This document shows positions 1 to 12,838 of a DNA stretch of 64,000 nucleotides, one piece after another. Position numbers and translations under genes: made by a program. Source of the DNA: Flaveria trinervia (taxonomy: Eukaryota > Streptophyta > Magnoliopsida > Asterales > Asteraceae). Each line of letters begins with the position of its first letter. Position 1 is the stretch's first letter. The stretch covers positions 4,060,444 to 4,124,443 of the forward strand of contig CM046457.1 in NCBI GenBank assembly GCA_025506515.1, written 5' to 3'. A model generated the notes under the pieces. It made no database searches. It was not told where the DNA came from and saw nothing but the letters and a program-made list of their open reading frames with translations.

Positions 1-272
1 AACAACTACTTTTTCGTAGAGCTTTGACATCTGTATAGTTCAACCAGGTCTTATTATGGCATATCCTTATTGTATGATGGTATTAGTGTCTAAGGCACCA
101 TATTATGATTACATAGTAATTTACACATGAATATAATCCAAACAAAAAGTAATAACAAGTTGGTGTTTAATCTTTCAACCAGGTCTCATTATGACATATC
201 CTTATCTAGAGTTTTTTCTTTTCATAATTTCTTTTATTCTTCCTCTAATAGTGCCATGTACTACATTTGTAG

Positions 273-3200
273 GATGGAGAAGCTTATGCTTATCTGCTTA
301 ATGTTCTTTCACCAGAACACTGCAACCCAGTCACACTGGATACCAAGGACCTGTTGAACGGGCCACATTGGTACTTGAGCATGCTGAAAGAATGAAATGC
401 AAAAGATATTTGACTCCAAAAGATATTGTTGATGGCTCAACAAATTTGAATGTGGCATTTGTTGCACAATTATTCCATGAAAGGTTTGGAATGACTATCT
501 ATTATCATTCCTTAAGATGCTATATGTAGGAAAGTGGATGGGTCGGGTGAGTTCAACTATGGGTCAAAACCATATAACATTTTCAATTGGTTAAAATGGT
601 CAACAGTGAATAAATAAAATAAGGTTTTTGCTAACAAGTAACAACTACCTTTTTCATTTTTGTATTTGAAAAGAATAATATTCACACATAACCACCAACA
701 ACTATTGTCTCATATTTGTTCTCTCCCACAATCATTGTTCACTTCGTTCGTTGATTGTGGGAAAGAGAAAGTAGGTGATTGTTAGTGGTGCTTGGTGATT
801 TTGTTTAAATGTCGGCTTTCTTTAGATATATAACTTAAAAAGTTGGCTGTTAAGTGTTAATGATAGCTCTAAGGACTATTATGATTGTTGTTAGCATTTC
901 CCTTAAAATATTTATCCAAATTTGATGAAGTAATTTGGGAGGTTGTGAACACTTAAGTACACTTTGTTACTTCTAAACCGTTTGACCTAATTGTTTTTTT
1001 TTTATCTATACATGTTTGACAACCATTTTTCACAAAATATATCTAAAACTGATCTATTTTCTCATAGGAGGATTGAGATTGCCACCTCTAATTTTTGTCT
1101 TTCAATCATAAGTTATTCCTTTTTCTTATTTGAGATTTGTTTATCTTTCAAATTGTTCTAAAAAAAGTTATTGTCTTGTTACTTTTTGTTAGTTGATTTA
1201 TTTGTTATACGAGAAGAACATGCATTTTATTTATCATTTTCATTGTTTTCATACATAATATACAAATGTTCTTTTTCATTGTTAGGAATAATCAGATCAA
1301 GCACAAACAAACACAACAGGATTTTTTACTCAACTCTAGGTTGACTCTTTTCTCTATATTCATGATCGAAAACCACATATAATACAAGGACCTCACATCC
1401 TTATTTATACTAAATACAAAACTAGCATCCTAAGTTTATTCTACTTCTACTAATAAGGAAACAAATAAAAAACAAATCCCTAACAATCATCTTGACTAGA
1501 TACACAAACATAAATAATTCAAATATTAAACATGTTATCTTGATAACTAGATACTTCACGGTTCAGGTCTTCTCAGGTCACAAATGTCTTCTTGATCGAT
1601 TTCACACAGCTCCCCACAGAGGATCATTTTCACCCCCCGGGTTTTTCTCTTCGATTGCTTCTCACGTGCTAATCGATCTCTTGGTTTGACATACACATGT
1701 ACCGTCACTTTTGCAGTCGCCTCACACGACTTGTCTTGATTCACACACATATGATCTCTCTTTACTCGCCTTCACACAAATTTGCTTGCACCTCCTAAAT
1801 CACTTAATTGGGTCTTTCACGCCTTGATCGAACCACACATTCTGATTCTCGCCTCCACACAAGTGGCTTCTTGTTGAGTCAAATATCTCGCCTTTCACGG
1901 GTTTGATCATCTTCATAGTGTCCTTGATCATCTCCTCCCATAAGTCTTGATGGCCCTGCTATGATACTAATTGTTGGTCTGCATCGATTTTAAACACACA
2001 ATAAACTTACTAATTGTTATGGAAACTCCCATGACTTTTTTTAATATTATTAAGAACAAAAACCACATATAATAGAATTGAATGACCCTACACCTCTATT
2101 ATACTAAACACATACTAGCTTCTTAAGTTTATTCTACTTCTACTAATAAGGAAAAAGATAAAAAAAACAAATCTCTAATAATTATCTTGACTAAATACAT
2201 AAACATAAAATCATTCAAATTTTAAACATATTATCTTGACCCAAAATAACTCCAACTTCTACAGTTATCTCTAATAAAATTATGCCAACATTCATTTGTC
2301 GTGTTTTAGTCATTGTACTACTTTTGTACATTTAAGTCATTAATAGATGGTTATGTGTTGTTTAGGTCATGTGTAACAATGATTTGAATTTTTCATATTA
2401 AATTGACAATTATACTATAAATCTAGCATAGTTATGCATAAAGTTAACATAATTATATAAAAAGTGTCTCTTGTGATCGGCTTTTTGCATATAAAATGAC
2501 CAAATTGGGCACAAAGTCTGAATTTTATTAACTCACATGCACAAAAAAACAATGACTAAGATGGAACAAATGAAATTGTACATTGATAAATTTTTGCCAG
2601 AAAACTTTTTTTTTCAATCTCTAATTCATAATGATATTATAAGTGTAGGAATGGCCTATCTAATGATAGCAGCAAGGTTTCTTATGCTGAGATGATGCAA
2701 GATGATGAACAAGTGTCCAGGGAAGAGAGATGTTTCAGACTCTGGATCAATAGTCTTGGAATTTCGTCATATGTTAATAATGTGTTTGAGGATGTTAGAA
2801 ACGGGTACGTATATGCTTTTATACACACGCATTAGTTATTTGCCTTTATGTGCACATGTTTTAGACTTCAAATGCTATAAAAAATTAGTATACATTTTTA
2901 TTATAAAGAATTTGATAAACATAGCCATAGGCTATGGAAAACAACTAATATGTGGTTATTAAGGAGTATTCATCAACCTAAATCATGGTTTTTATCGTGA
3001 TTTGAAAAACTATTGCTATGATGACGCTAAGGAAGATGTAAGAAATACCGAAACCTCTCAGAAATACTGTAAACATTACTCTTAAAAGTGAACATACTTT
3101 TATCCACTCCTCAAGCTGAGTGGGAAGGCAAAAATGAAAGCTTGGAGCAAAACGGGTGAAAATGATCATCTGAAAGTCCTTTAGTAAGGGCATTAACAAG

Positions 3201-6200
3201 CTAACAAGGAGTGGGAACATAACCAACAAAAATACAAATAACATACTTAGGTAAGAGTTTATATTGTCTTTTACCCCCAAAAAAGGTATAACAAAGACAA
3301 CATGAGGTATGAAGAAGAGTGTAATCTTGACAATGATTGAAAAAGCTCACATTATGAAGAATGAACTAGAGTTCGAGAGAGAATACAATTAATGATAAAG
3401 GTGGAAGTGGCATATGTATCATCCTAGTATCTTTCCAGTAGACATGCATGAAAGAATAAGGCTCGAGTAATTTCAAACAAGTGATGATGTCTCCTTTCAG
3501 CCACCCTTGTCTTTGGAGTCTACACACACAAGATGCGATAAGTAATGTTCAAGTATGCAAGTACACTTGAAAATTGGAAATGTTAACTAGGAATACAATT
3601 CTTTAAGTCACAAAAAAACCTAAATAAGTAGGGAAGTTGGTTATAGATTAGTGTCCATTTTATAATACAACAATTTAGCCAATAATGAGTCGTTATTACT
3701 CTAACCAAGATTCTAATTATACTGGTAATGATATGCACAGAATATCATTAGTATATAGACGCAAAATATTGTTGTTAATATGCTTAGTATTATAGTTGTA
3801 GTACCGTTGTAACTCTTTTGATAAATGTTATCTAAGTATAATATTATAAAAAATATAAAAGAAAAACTAAATAGATAGGGAAGCCGGTTTAAAATAGAAA
3901 AAATGTCATGGAAGGACAAACAATGGTTAGGATTTTTCTATATGTGGAAAGAATGACCTATTTTACTGGTGTTTTGGATGTGCATTTTCAAAGTGTTTGT
4001 TGTTACTTGAACTATCAGCATCACGTTGTAACATTATCGCAATAGTTAGTTTTGATGTGATTGCTCTACCTTCTCCAAATATGATTATATTGATCATAAT
4101 CACTTTTTCCACGAACACTCAATAGTCACTTTAGATGCCCATCATATGACATATGATATGAATAATAAATAGTTTCTTTAGCTATCTGCATGATAACAAT
4201 ACTACATGCTTTTTTGTAAAATACATAGGCATGGTTTTGCTTATGGGAACAAATGATAGAAGTGATGGTATAGGTTTTAGAAAGGATACTTCTTGCTAGC
4301 AATTTATAAACAAGTTGATCAACTCCTCGAGATTTGGAGGTAACGTCGTTGATATTGCTTTGACCAATTTCTCATGATAATTCATTTTACCATAATCAGT
4401 GATATATTAAGACTATTTATTCTTAGGGATTTGGGATGGGTGCTGAAACTATTTATTCCATTTAACTTATTACTACTATTGTTGTTGTTGTTATTATTAT
4501 TGTTATTCTATTACTATGTATATTTAAAAAGACAGTTATGTTTTATTTTAATTTCTACTATGAGCATTGGAGCCGGGGGGGGTCTCGCTGAAAGCAACCT
4601 CTCTATCCACTGGGATAGAGGTAAGGTTTGCCTACATCCCACCCTCCTCAAACCCTCTCAGTAGCTTGACTATGGATTAGATGCACTAGTTATGGTAATT
4701 CTAGTACTATTATACCTAAATTTGTTGGTTGTATGATATGTGTTCCATGATATCTACTTGTGCTGTTTGTGATTGATGTGGTCATCTGAATTTCATCCCT
4801 GCTCAACTCTCCAAAAATCTAAAACACTGATTGTGGAACTAAATAAGTTTGACTTGAAACTCAAACTTTATCTTTGTGGAACAAAGGGAGTAATTTATGA
4901 CATCGTGTATATATTGAAATTCAGAAACATCTGATTGTGATTCTTTTGTTCATGCAGCTGGATTCTTCTAGAAATTCTAGATAAAGTTTCTCCAGGGTCG
5001 GTTAATTGGAAGCAAACGACGAAACCACCTATCAAGATGCCATTTAGAAAAGTTGAAAATAGTAATCAAGCTGTTAGAATTGGAAAATATTTAAGATTCT
5101 CCCTTGTGAACATACAAGGTAATGATATCGTAGAGGGAAACAAGAAGCTCATACTAGGTAACAACCGATGATCTTGAACTTGTTTCATTGCTTGAATGTA
5201 GAGGTGGCAATTTCGACACATTTACTTAAGATGGATGGGTTGATTCAGGTTGTTTTTATCTCAGATCGGTCTAATGAAAATGTTAGTTAAACGAGAACAA
5301 GGAAAATGGTTTAATCAGCTTGAAGTTCATCCGAAATCTTTTTTTTATGCGAACAACTTCCTAAATAGTTTTTAGTTTCTCGATTATTATAATTTGCGAA
5401 GCTGTTAAAGGTTGGTTGGGTCTTACCATTATCAACCAATGATTTTATTGCATTTAGATCAGTATTGTAATATGTCTTTGTAATCATAACTAACACACCA
5501 ATTTTTTGGAGTTTTTGAGAAGTGAACAAAAAGGTGTTTTAGCCCCGCTTTAAACCCTATTGAAATTTACTCATTTCAACCCAAACCTGTTTTGACCCAT
5601 ATATACCACCGTCCATATTGTCACCTTTAAAAGAAAAAAAGGTTTTTTTTTAACTTATATTTCTTCCATTTCAGCTTTCCTATGGCAGTTGATGAGGTAT
5701 AATATGCTTCAACTTTTAAAGCACTTGAGAACTCGCTCCCATGAGATAACAGATGATTATATTTTGAAGTGGGCAAATAGAAAAGTAAAAACCTCAGGCA
5801 GAACTTCACAAATGGAGAATTACAAGGTCAATTATTTAAAGCAAATTTTGGTTACTCGCTTATTTATCCATCATCACCATTATAATATTATTAATTGATT
5901 ACTTATATTGTTGTTTTTGTTGACGGATTATGCAGGATAAAACCCTTTCTAGTGGGATTTTTTTCCTTGAACTTCTCACTGCAGTGGAGCCCAGGGTTGT
6001 CAATTGGAACCTTGTAACCAAGGGTATAACTGGTATGATGTTTTCCTTTGTTACTCATGTAGTCATGTTCACTATGTTAGACATTTGTGATTTGATGAAT
6101 CTAGGAGGATCTAAATAAGAGTCCCGATTAAATACTCGGTCCATCATTCTCTTCTACACAGAAAGTTTCAGTGTTACATAATTAATGCCGTAGAAATACT

Positions 6201-7814
6201 TTGTCCAATACCTTCATTTCCAATTTTCTTCTGAGTTTCACATATAGTTGATAAATTAAACTTGGTTGTAGAAATAATTTAAAATAATGAATACAATTTT
6301 GTGAATAAAGCTAGTTGGAATGCTGTAAACACCTTAGTATACCTTGGAAAACTCATAAATCATTTAACATGCTTTCCTTTGAGCTAAACCGTTTAAATTT
6401 TTCGTGTTGGACCTTTAGCAAAAAAGTACAACCCAACTTGACCACTTTCACCCAAAAACTATAAAAATTGCATTCCATAATCAATGAGCTAGAATCTTAA
6501 TGGACTAACATTTTTAAAAGATTCCAAAATCTTTAAGGGGTTCAAAGTTTTCATTTTGACATTGAGCAAAATCTTTTGACGTTTAGCCAGGGAAATAGAG
6601 GTGGCAATTTTGACTCATTTAGCTAAGAATAAGGTTGATTCCTGTTGTGTTTTATCTCAACTGAGTCAAATGGGTCGAACAAAAATTAGCTAAAAGGGGA
6701 ACAAGTCAAATGGTTTGAATGTCACGAGATCTCTTCTAACTTCCTACTATGTTTGTATCAAAATATTTAGGTTATCATTGTAATCATTTTTTTGTGATTC
6801 TTATTAGTGAAGTGTTTGTGGGTCAGGCCACCTAGACCCATTTGTGACTTGTTGGTTAACCGCGCGACCATCTTACTACTTCCTATATAATCTTAGTGTC
6901 TTTAACCACCATCTTCATGATATTATAATTTGAAAACCGTGTGTTGATTATGGTGATAGATGAAGAGAAGAAGTTGAATGCAACTTACATCATCAGTGTT
7001 GCCCGAAAGCTTGGCTGCTCAATCTTCTTGTTGCCCGAAGACATCATGGAGGTATATTGCACCCTTTATGTAAACTGCTTAATTTATTCTTAAATTTTAT
7101 GCCTGAAAATACCTATTATATATTACAATGATGATCTAAACTTCTAATATAGAGGTTTATGAAGCTTCATGCATCTGAATATATCCTAGATACTTTTCTA
7201 TATGTTTGATCCGTTTCCTATTTAGTTGATTCTTTTATCATAACCCAAATTATGTATTTTTACCTTCAGCCATGTGATTACAATAAACTAATCATCTAAA
7301 TTTTTTGTAACAAACCACTTTACAAAGCTTTATGCATGTAAAAACATCCTAGATGACTTTTGACCCGTTTGACCTGTTTCATTGTTAATTTAACCTTTTA
7401 GCTTAAGCATTTGACCAAGTAGAGATACAAACATAACCCAAATCAACACATCCATTTGTAAACACGTTGAGACCACCTCCTCTGACTGTCCAGTTCATTA
7501 TATTCACGCTCTTATATATGGCACTATTTTTAATTTTCCTTTTAAATGCTTATGCGGCGGTATTTTGACAGGTGCACCCGAAAATGATGCTTATGCTTAC
7601 CGCTAGCATTATGTACTTTTACCTTCAACAATGTGATGAAGAGCCCGAATCTGCACCATCATCTGTTGCAATCACACCCGACGCATCACCAGCCCTTTCT
7701 ATTAACGGTGACGATGACGGTTTTATGATTGGAGAACATTTCAGTATGACCTTTGATGATGCAGCCTCAGATACCACTTGTGCTTCAAATCTTGAAGATC
7801 TTTCTTCACTGTAA
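273..7814 (+). CDS. FIM: Fimbrin-like actin-bundling protein, 3' part (5' end outside window)
   Basis: Fimbrins cross-link actin filaments through four calponin-homology domains. Seen here are seven exons with GT/AG borders: 273-483, 2649-2804, 4958-5157, 5675-5826, 5936-6032, 6960-7051 and 7572-7814 (stop included). Translated pieces match plant fimbrins closely: DGEAYAYLLNVLSPEHC, REERCFRLWINSLG, VSPGSVNWK, FLWQLMRYNMLQLL, AVEPRVVNWNLVTKG, YIISVARKLGCSIFLLPED. They cover the second to fourth CH domains and an acidic, Ser/Asp-rich C-terminal tail. Intron phases agree across the junctions except in the first exon: 211 nt long, one less than needed, because a base is missing at about 349-350 (after TLDTK), shifting the frame before ERATLVLEHAE. 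The later exons are open, so this is either a recent null allele, a sequencing error, or an early pseudogene. Family assignment is firm; functionality is uncertain. The last exon is duplicated 5.27 kb downstream. Confidence 0.88.
530..1092. repeat. MITE-like intronic repeat ending in TTGCCACCTCTA-type terminus
   Basis: Lies in the first visible fimbrin intron. It begins near a GGGTCGGGT/GGGTCAAAACC segment and ends with ATTGCCACCTCTAA at about 1079-1092, the reverse complement of the terminus (TAGAGGTGGCAAT) seen at 5199, 6596 and 26671. There is no coding capacity. The left end is not sharply defined and no target-site duplication was seen. Confidence 0.45.
1280..2290 (-). mobile_element. 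TRIM (small non-autonomous LTR element) in fimbrin intron
   Basis: A 1011-bp element starting TGTTAGG and ending CCAACA, flanked by a perfect 5-bp direct repeat TTCAT (1275-1279 and 2291-2295). Two related segments, about 1280-1631 and 1971-2290, share stretches such as ACCACATATAATA and TTCTACTTCTACTAATAAGG and act as the LTRs; they are quite diverged, so this is an old insertion. Just inside the right LTR, GCTATGATACTA resembles an antisense tRNA-Met primer-binding site, and a pyrimidine tract near 1632-1650 would be the antisense polypurine tract. Both imply minus-strand orientation. The internal part is only about 340 bp with no gag or pol, which fits a TRIM. The inner LTR boundaries are approximate. 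Confidence 0.65.
4562..4665 (+). repeat. SINE-like fragment in fimbrin intron
   Basis: The segment contains GGGTCTCGCTG, AACCTCTCTATCC, GGGATAGAGGTAAGG and CATCCCACCCTCCTC, an arrangement I recognise from short interspersed repeats common in asterid introns. A (GTT/ATT)n run sits on its 5' side at 4466-4506. No tRNA promoter boxes were verified. Family name left open. Confidence 0.4.
5199..5629. repeat. MITE-like element with TAGAGGTGGCAA terminus
   Basis: Starts TAGAGGTGGCAATTT and ends ATTGTCACCTTTA; the ends are imperfect inverted repeats. The interior has the AACGGG/GACCCAT-type motifs shared with other intronic copies. It lies between two fimbrin exons, with no coding capacity and no clear target-site duplication. 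Confidence 0.5.
6596..6870. repeat. MITE-like repeat, partial
   Basis: Begins TAGAGGTGGCAATTTTGAC and has the same internal motifs (GGGTCGAAC, GACCCATTTGTGAC) as the copy at 5199. The right terminus is degenerate, so the end is an estimate. Confidence 0.35.
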
Positions 7815-8787
7815 ATCATTTTGGTTTTCTTTACATGAATCATAAATGTTTACATACATTTTTGCACAAAAGATTAAATAGGCTAAAGGTTGTAGACTTG
7901 ATGAGAGTACAAAATGTTAAAGTCAGTTTTGTGGGTGGGGGTGGGGGGGGGGGTTGTTAAATGTTTATTCTCCATGTAAGTTACAATTGTTTTAAACAGA
8001 GTTTATGCAGGCTTTATCTTAAGTTGAGGTTCTTGTTTAGGTTGGCTTTGATTTTTTTGATTTAGTTTCATAAAAAAAATATAGAAATTGAAGTGTTGCC
8101 TGTAAAATGTGGCGGACATACTGTTAACTTTATAAGTGACCTTCACAAACACACACTAAGAAGAAGATGAAACTCTCGATCTCACTATTAAGCTAAGTAA
8201 AAGAAGAGAGCAAAACTTAATATGCCCAAAAGCAACTTTTCTAAATGAATAAGGTTTGAACTTGCAGGTACAATAAAGTAGCTAACAAAACGTGAGCCAA
8301 CTTACACCATATATATAGACCAAACAAAAGGTGAAAAGACTAGGTAGAAACTAACCACCTATCATCCACTAACTATGACTTTTTCTCATGACTAAATAAA
8401 CATTATATAGAACAAAAGAAGATTAAACATGAGCTACATTAGTGACACTACAGTTCACGTGCACATCAACTTCAATGTGGTGTTGTCATCTCATCACATA
8501 CATATATTTTGTAAATCTCAATTTTTGTAAATTATTATTTTTAGAGTTTATAACTATATTATGTTTTAAATCTAAAAACATGAAAAAAAGCATCCAAACA
8601 TATATTTTGTAAATCTCAATATTTTGTAACACCGTTCTGACCAAAACCGGTTTGATTCATTACCCAGCCGGATCAACACACCCAAATTGTTACTTCTAAC
8701 ATTTCTTTAGGGATGGAGATTAGGCAATGATTGTGATATGATACACATAAGAAGCGTACCATCCCCCTTTAGTGTTATTGTTTTGAG

Positions 8788-9685
8788 TGATTTTTGTAAT
8801 CTTGAAGAAAATTGTAAAATTTGAAGTAAAAACTATTTTTTTATTCTTTATTTGGTCTAGTGAGGAGTAATAAAAAATATACAAGATAGAAAAAGAATAA
8901 GGGAATAGATATAGTACGAAACTATGAATCTTGAGAGAATAACACTTAAGACCATGAAAAATACATATAGAACATATCAAATAGAGTGTTAGTGAATTAA
9001 AGTTTTAAAAGAAAAGAGATTTAGATAATTTCATATTCTTTTTTTCTTTTTGAACAAAAATTTTTATTAAATCGCCAAGGATATGTTGGTGATTTTAGTG
9101 TCACCGGTCATTTTATGTAATTGGAATTTACACGAGTGCTAATAAGAATTTAAACTTTGTTTTAATACGAGTACGTCGGTGCGGAGTGCACACTTGTATA
9201 TAAGACGAGTTTAATTCTAATGGATAAAGTATTAAGTTAAATTATTAAAATAATTGAATAGATTTTACGTTTTATAAATTTGATTTAGAAAAGGCTTTAA
9301 TAATTTAATTTTTGGAAAACTTTATCGGAACAATAAACGGTTTTATCAAAACCGTCAACTTTGAAACCAACTTGGAAACCACTTTTGTTTTCATCCATAT
9401 ATTTTGTATAGTTGGTTCAAAGGGGTGAGAATTTTTTTTCGTGGACTACTACTCAAACAAAAGAAAAGCACTTTTGCATATTCAACCAAATTCATATATT
9501 CGTCATCTCTCTTTGATTTTGATTTTCTTGCCATAATCAAAATTGTTTTGTTAGATTATCCTAGATTAAATTTCGTGATACCCGGGCAAGTAGGGTCGAA
9601 TTGTTAATCAAGGAAAGTGATTTCCTCACGATCTAACAAACTATTCGGTTCCGTTTTTCGTCTATATTTTACCCATTTTCTTACA
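8788..9685 (+). mobile_element. Solo LTR of the Copia-1 family
   Basis: 898 bp, from TGATTTTTGTAATCTTG to TTTTCTTACA, nearly identical to the two LTRs of the full element at 14058-20468 but with no internal region. Its first 130 bp carry the bases diagnostic of the left LTR (8805, 8819, 8918). From about 9045 onward it carries those of the right LTR (9055, 9162, 9181, 9262, 9574, 9629). This mosaic is the expected product of recombination between two LTRs. The edges are defined by the limits of similarity; no target-site duplication is visible. Confidence 0.82.
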
Positions 9686-11334
9686 GGATACAACCGAAAG
9701 CCGTCTAGCAAGATACTAGATGCAAGTTACTAATTTCATTATAGTATTAACATAAAAATTCTTCCAATCGTCATAGTTAGAGATTGCAGATGTTAATCCA
9801 AAGAATCCAAGCACTTTGACATCTTCTACAATCTTGGATACAATGACCTTTTTGTTGTTGAAAAATATTGCATTGTTTATTGCCTTCTAAATTGTCCAAC
9901 ACAAAATTAGAGTGATGGATTGTATACTAGCGTGTTGTGTATTTTTGTGAAGAACCAATATATATCTTTGTTGAGAATGCATAGATAGGTAGGATATGGC
10001 ACCTAAAACTCCCACATTTCCATATGACATAAGCTATATATCACCCATAGAATATGTGGTTATGAGTATCTTCTATTTCTCCACATAATCTGCATAAAAA
10101 ACCATAAAACATTTTTAAATATTTTAAAGTGCGCAAGTAAGTTTTGTAACATGCTCTAACTTTTCTCTAAAAATAAAGAAAATGAAAGTTATGAAATTTA
10201 CACTTGTTGCGGGCCACATCATAGGGCTGGTCGTGATGAGGGTCGCATCATGTTTGAATGCAGGCAGCGACATCCAGGCTAAGCAAAGTAGCAAACTCTA
10301 ACCGGTCGATTCGAAAGTGATGATAAGGAATCATGTATCGACATGTGACTGATGACCAATGGTTGGATCATGACATGTGGTCACGACGCGAACAGCATCG
10401 AATTAAGGATGTGGACCGCATCACAAATAAGGGCTCGAGACCAATGTGCTGGTGACACATGTCAGTCATGACTTACATGAAGACGATGCGACCCGCGTCG
10501 TTTTAGTGATGCAGGGCTCATCAACCCTAGCATCTGATGATAAAAGGAACCCTCAAATATGCTTAAATCCTAAGTTTGAATCTCTCTAAATTCTTTTACA
10601 TCTAACCTTATACCTTACTTTAGATCGATCTTGGGTTGTTCCTGAGGTACTAGACAAAAAACGATGCCGAAAACAAAGTCCCGAAGCTGTAAATGAAAGA
10701 ATATGAGCTTAAGTCAAAGTGTTGTTTACTTAGGAACTACCAACTAGACTCCTTTTAACCACTCATAACAAGATGAATACATTATGTCTTTTATAAACAA
10801 AATGTTTATTATATTTTTATGAAAATTGCCTACATGAAATAATAAAATTTTAAATCATGACTCGCATTCTATGATAAAGACATTTACATCGGAAATAGTT
10901 TGGTCAAATAATATCTTGGGTATGGATGAAAGTCTCATACCGAGGCTATTCCAGGTCTCCGTGTACATGCGGGGGTCTTTGTTGAAAAAGAGTCTGATTG
11001 AGCGATAAAAACAATTATATACGGAGGGTAAACTCCAAAGTTGAAATCAACTGCTTAATATATAGTTTTCTTATGAAAAATATGATTTGAGATTCTGAAT
11101 AACATGCATGTTTGAAATACTTTATAGTTATTACATGTATTCACTAGTTTTCGCTGATAAATGCTTTCAAAACCTTTTGAAAGTAAACACGTGTAATATA
11201 TGTTAGCTAGGGTTAGGGCCCAAAGGATGTTGACTCCCTATGCCTGGATAACTTAGATTTGTATACATATAAGCCAAGTGAATTGCTGAAAAAATCACGA
11301 CTCTCTAGATGCATAAATCGTTATGATAGTATAA

Positions 11335-11856
11335 TACAATAAAATCTTTATAAAGTAATAATCTTGGGACCATGATATTTTATAAATTTAGTGAAATTTT
11401 CATATCTATAAATTAATAAATTATTAATTTAAATAGTTGGCTTATATGCATGAGAAACTCTCAAACTAATGCATCGACCTTTAAATTTTCCATGTCCGTT
11501 CACTTTACCTATTAAAATAAAACGAAAACAAGAACCTTCAAAATTCACATGTACATTCACACATTAATAAACTTATCAAGTTGAATCTACATAGATCTAG
11601 ATTGATCATTACAAAATGCCCAATGATAAAAAACAAGTGAGTATAGATTTGTTTTTACTAAACAATAATCCTATAATTTTGGAATATTTCAATAATTGTT
11701 GATTTATAGTTTTGCTGGGACCAATATATTTACATTGGATTCCAAAAAAATTATTATCTTATTATATTGATTGTGGTCCAATATTATACCGGTCCCAAGT
11801 TGGGACCAGACAATTATTAATTTTATCAAGTATTAAATTATAGAGGTTCTAGTGTA
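11335..11856. repeat. MITE-like element with long imperfect terminal inverted repeats
   Basis: The left end TACAATAAAATCTTTATAAA and the reverse complement of the right end (TACACTAGAACCTCTATAAT) match imperfectly over roughly 35 bp. Each arm also carries an inner TTGGGACC motif. No coding capacity. A second copy, carried by the tandem duplication, lies at 22120-22643. Confidence 0.45.
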
Positions 11857-12838
11857 ACAAACAAGTGTTATGAACCTTGATTGTCTATAAAGGGTTTCGA
11901 AGTCCTTTTTTAAATATATGAATAGTAAAAGTTTTGATGTAATATTGATGTCATACATCTTAAAAGATTTTGATATAAATAATTTTATTGTGTAAATGAT
12001 TCGAAACCACAAAACAAACGATCAAAACCAACATATCACACGACCTAAGAATGCTATAACCTAGGATGTGACAACTTGTAGGCTATAAATATAGTTGAAG
12101 CTTGTTTATAACTTCATTTTTTGCATGTAAAGATTCGTCATATATTAAATCTCATATGTCTTTTTATTATACAAATTTTAAATAATAAGGATTAAATTCC
12201 TAGTAAACATTGTCTAAAAATTAAACTTAGAAATATCATATGAAAACTCGTGTTTCTGCATACATGATGTGCTCTTTTAATGCATTAATGTTTAGGGTAT
12301 GAACATCGGTTAGTGTCTAATACCTTTTAAACCAAGTTGGTAGTGAGAAGACCAACAGTCAACAGCACAATGAGAATGAAAAACGTATGTTTTGAAAAGA
12401 AAAGACTAGATGTGTAATACGAACATGCCAAAACACCAGTTATGTAATTTACTTCAACTATTACTTTACTAAGAAAATAACTTTAACCAATTTGTCTTTT
12501 TAGAACATAACCATTCATGTAATTTACTTTGAATATTACTAGACAACTTTAAAAAATTCTCTTTAAAAAAAACTCACACATCCATTCAATTTACTCTATC
12601 TTACTTTACGGTATATCACAATACCTGAACCTGAAACCTTTAAGGAAAAAGATTGAACTTGAACCCATAAACTCTTTAGAGAACATCATTGACACACAAT
12701 GTACAATTGATAAATATTTAGTTATTCATAAAATGTTCGGGACAAGGAAATGACATTCCTCGTGTTTTTTTAATTCCCGTTTTACATCGGGTCAAGAGAA
12801 GGGTTGGATCCCTACACGATACTCTACACTTTTGACAG

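Larger units (their letters stand above)
7563..12829 (+). repeat. Tandem duplication, unit 1 (fimbrin last exon plus downstream DNA)
   Basis: About 5267 bp, repeated directly as 12830-23619 once the internal part and one LTR of a Copia element are removed from the second unit. The shared block starts TTTTGACAGGTGCACCCG (splice acceptor and start of the last fimbrin exon) and ends CGATACTCTACACTTT. At the join of the units (about 12828-12833) the two ends overlap by three T's, a microhomology typical of end-joining or template switching. The 3.14 kb at 9686-12829 shows fewer than ten differences by eye from its partner 20469-23619, so the duplication is recent. Apart from the last exon, the solo LTR and a MITE-like element I see no gene in this unit; 10200-10700 is slightly richer in GC, without a recognisable product. 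Confidence 0.9.

Noticed and set aside
8720..8980. 86-codon minus-strand frame repeated at 13990-14250 and partly at 19537-19764
   Set aside because: The repetition follows from the LTR and tandem duplication; the composition is that of AT-rich non-coding DNA.
10200..10700. GC-richer stretch with repeated GATGCGACC/GGTCGCATC motifs, considered as a gene or structured RNA
   Set aside because: No open frame, no RNA family features; it is duplicated only because it lies in the tandem unit (second copy near 20990-21490). Probably a transposon remnant.
9686..12829. Considered as a CRISPR-like or regular repeat array
   Set aside because: No regularly spaced repeats; the sequence is plant intergenic DNA that occurs twice because of the duplication.
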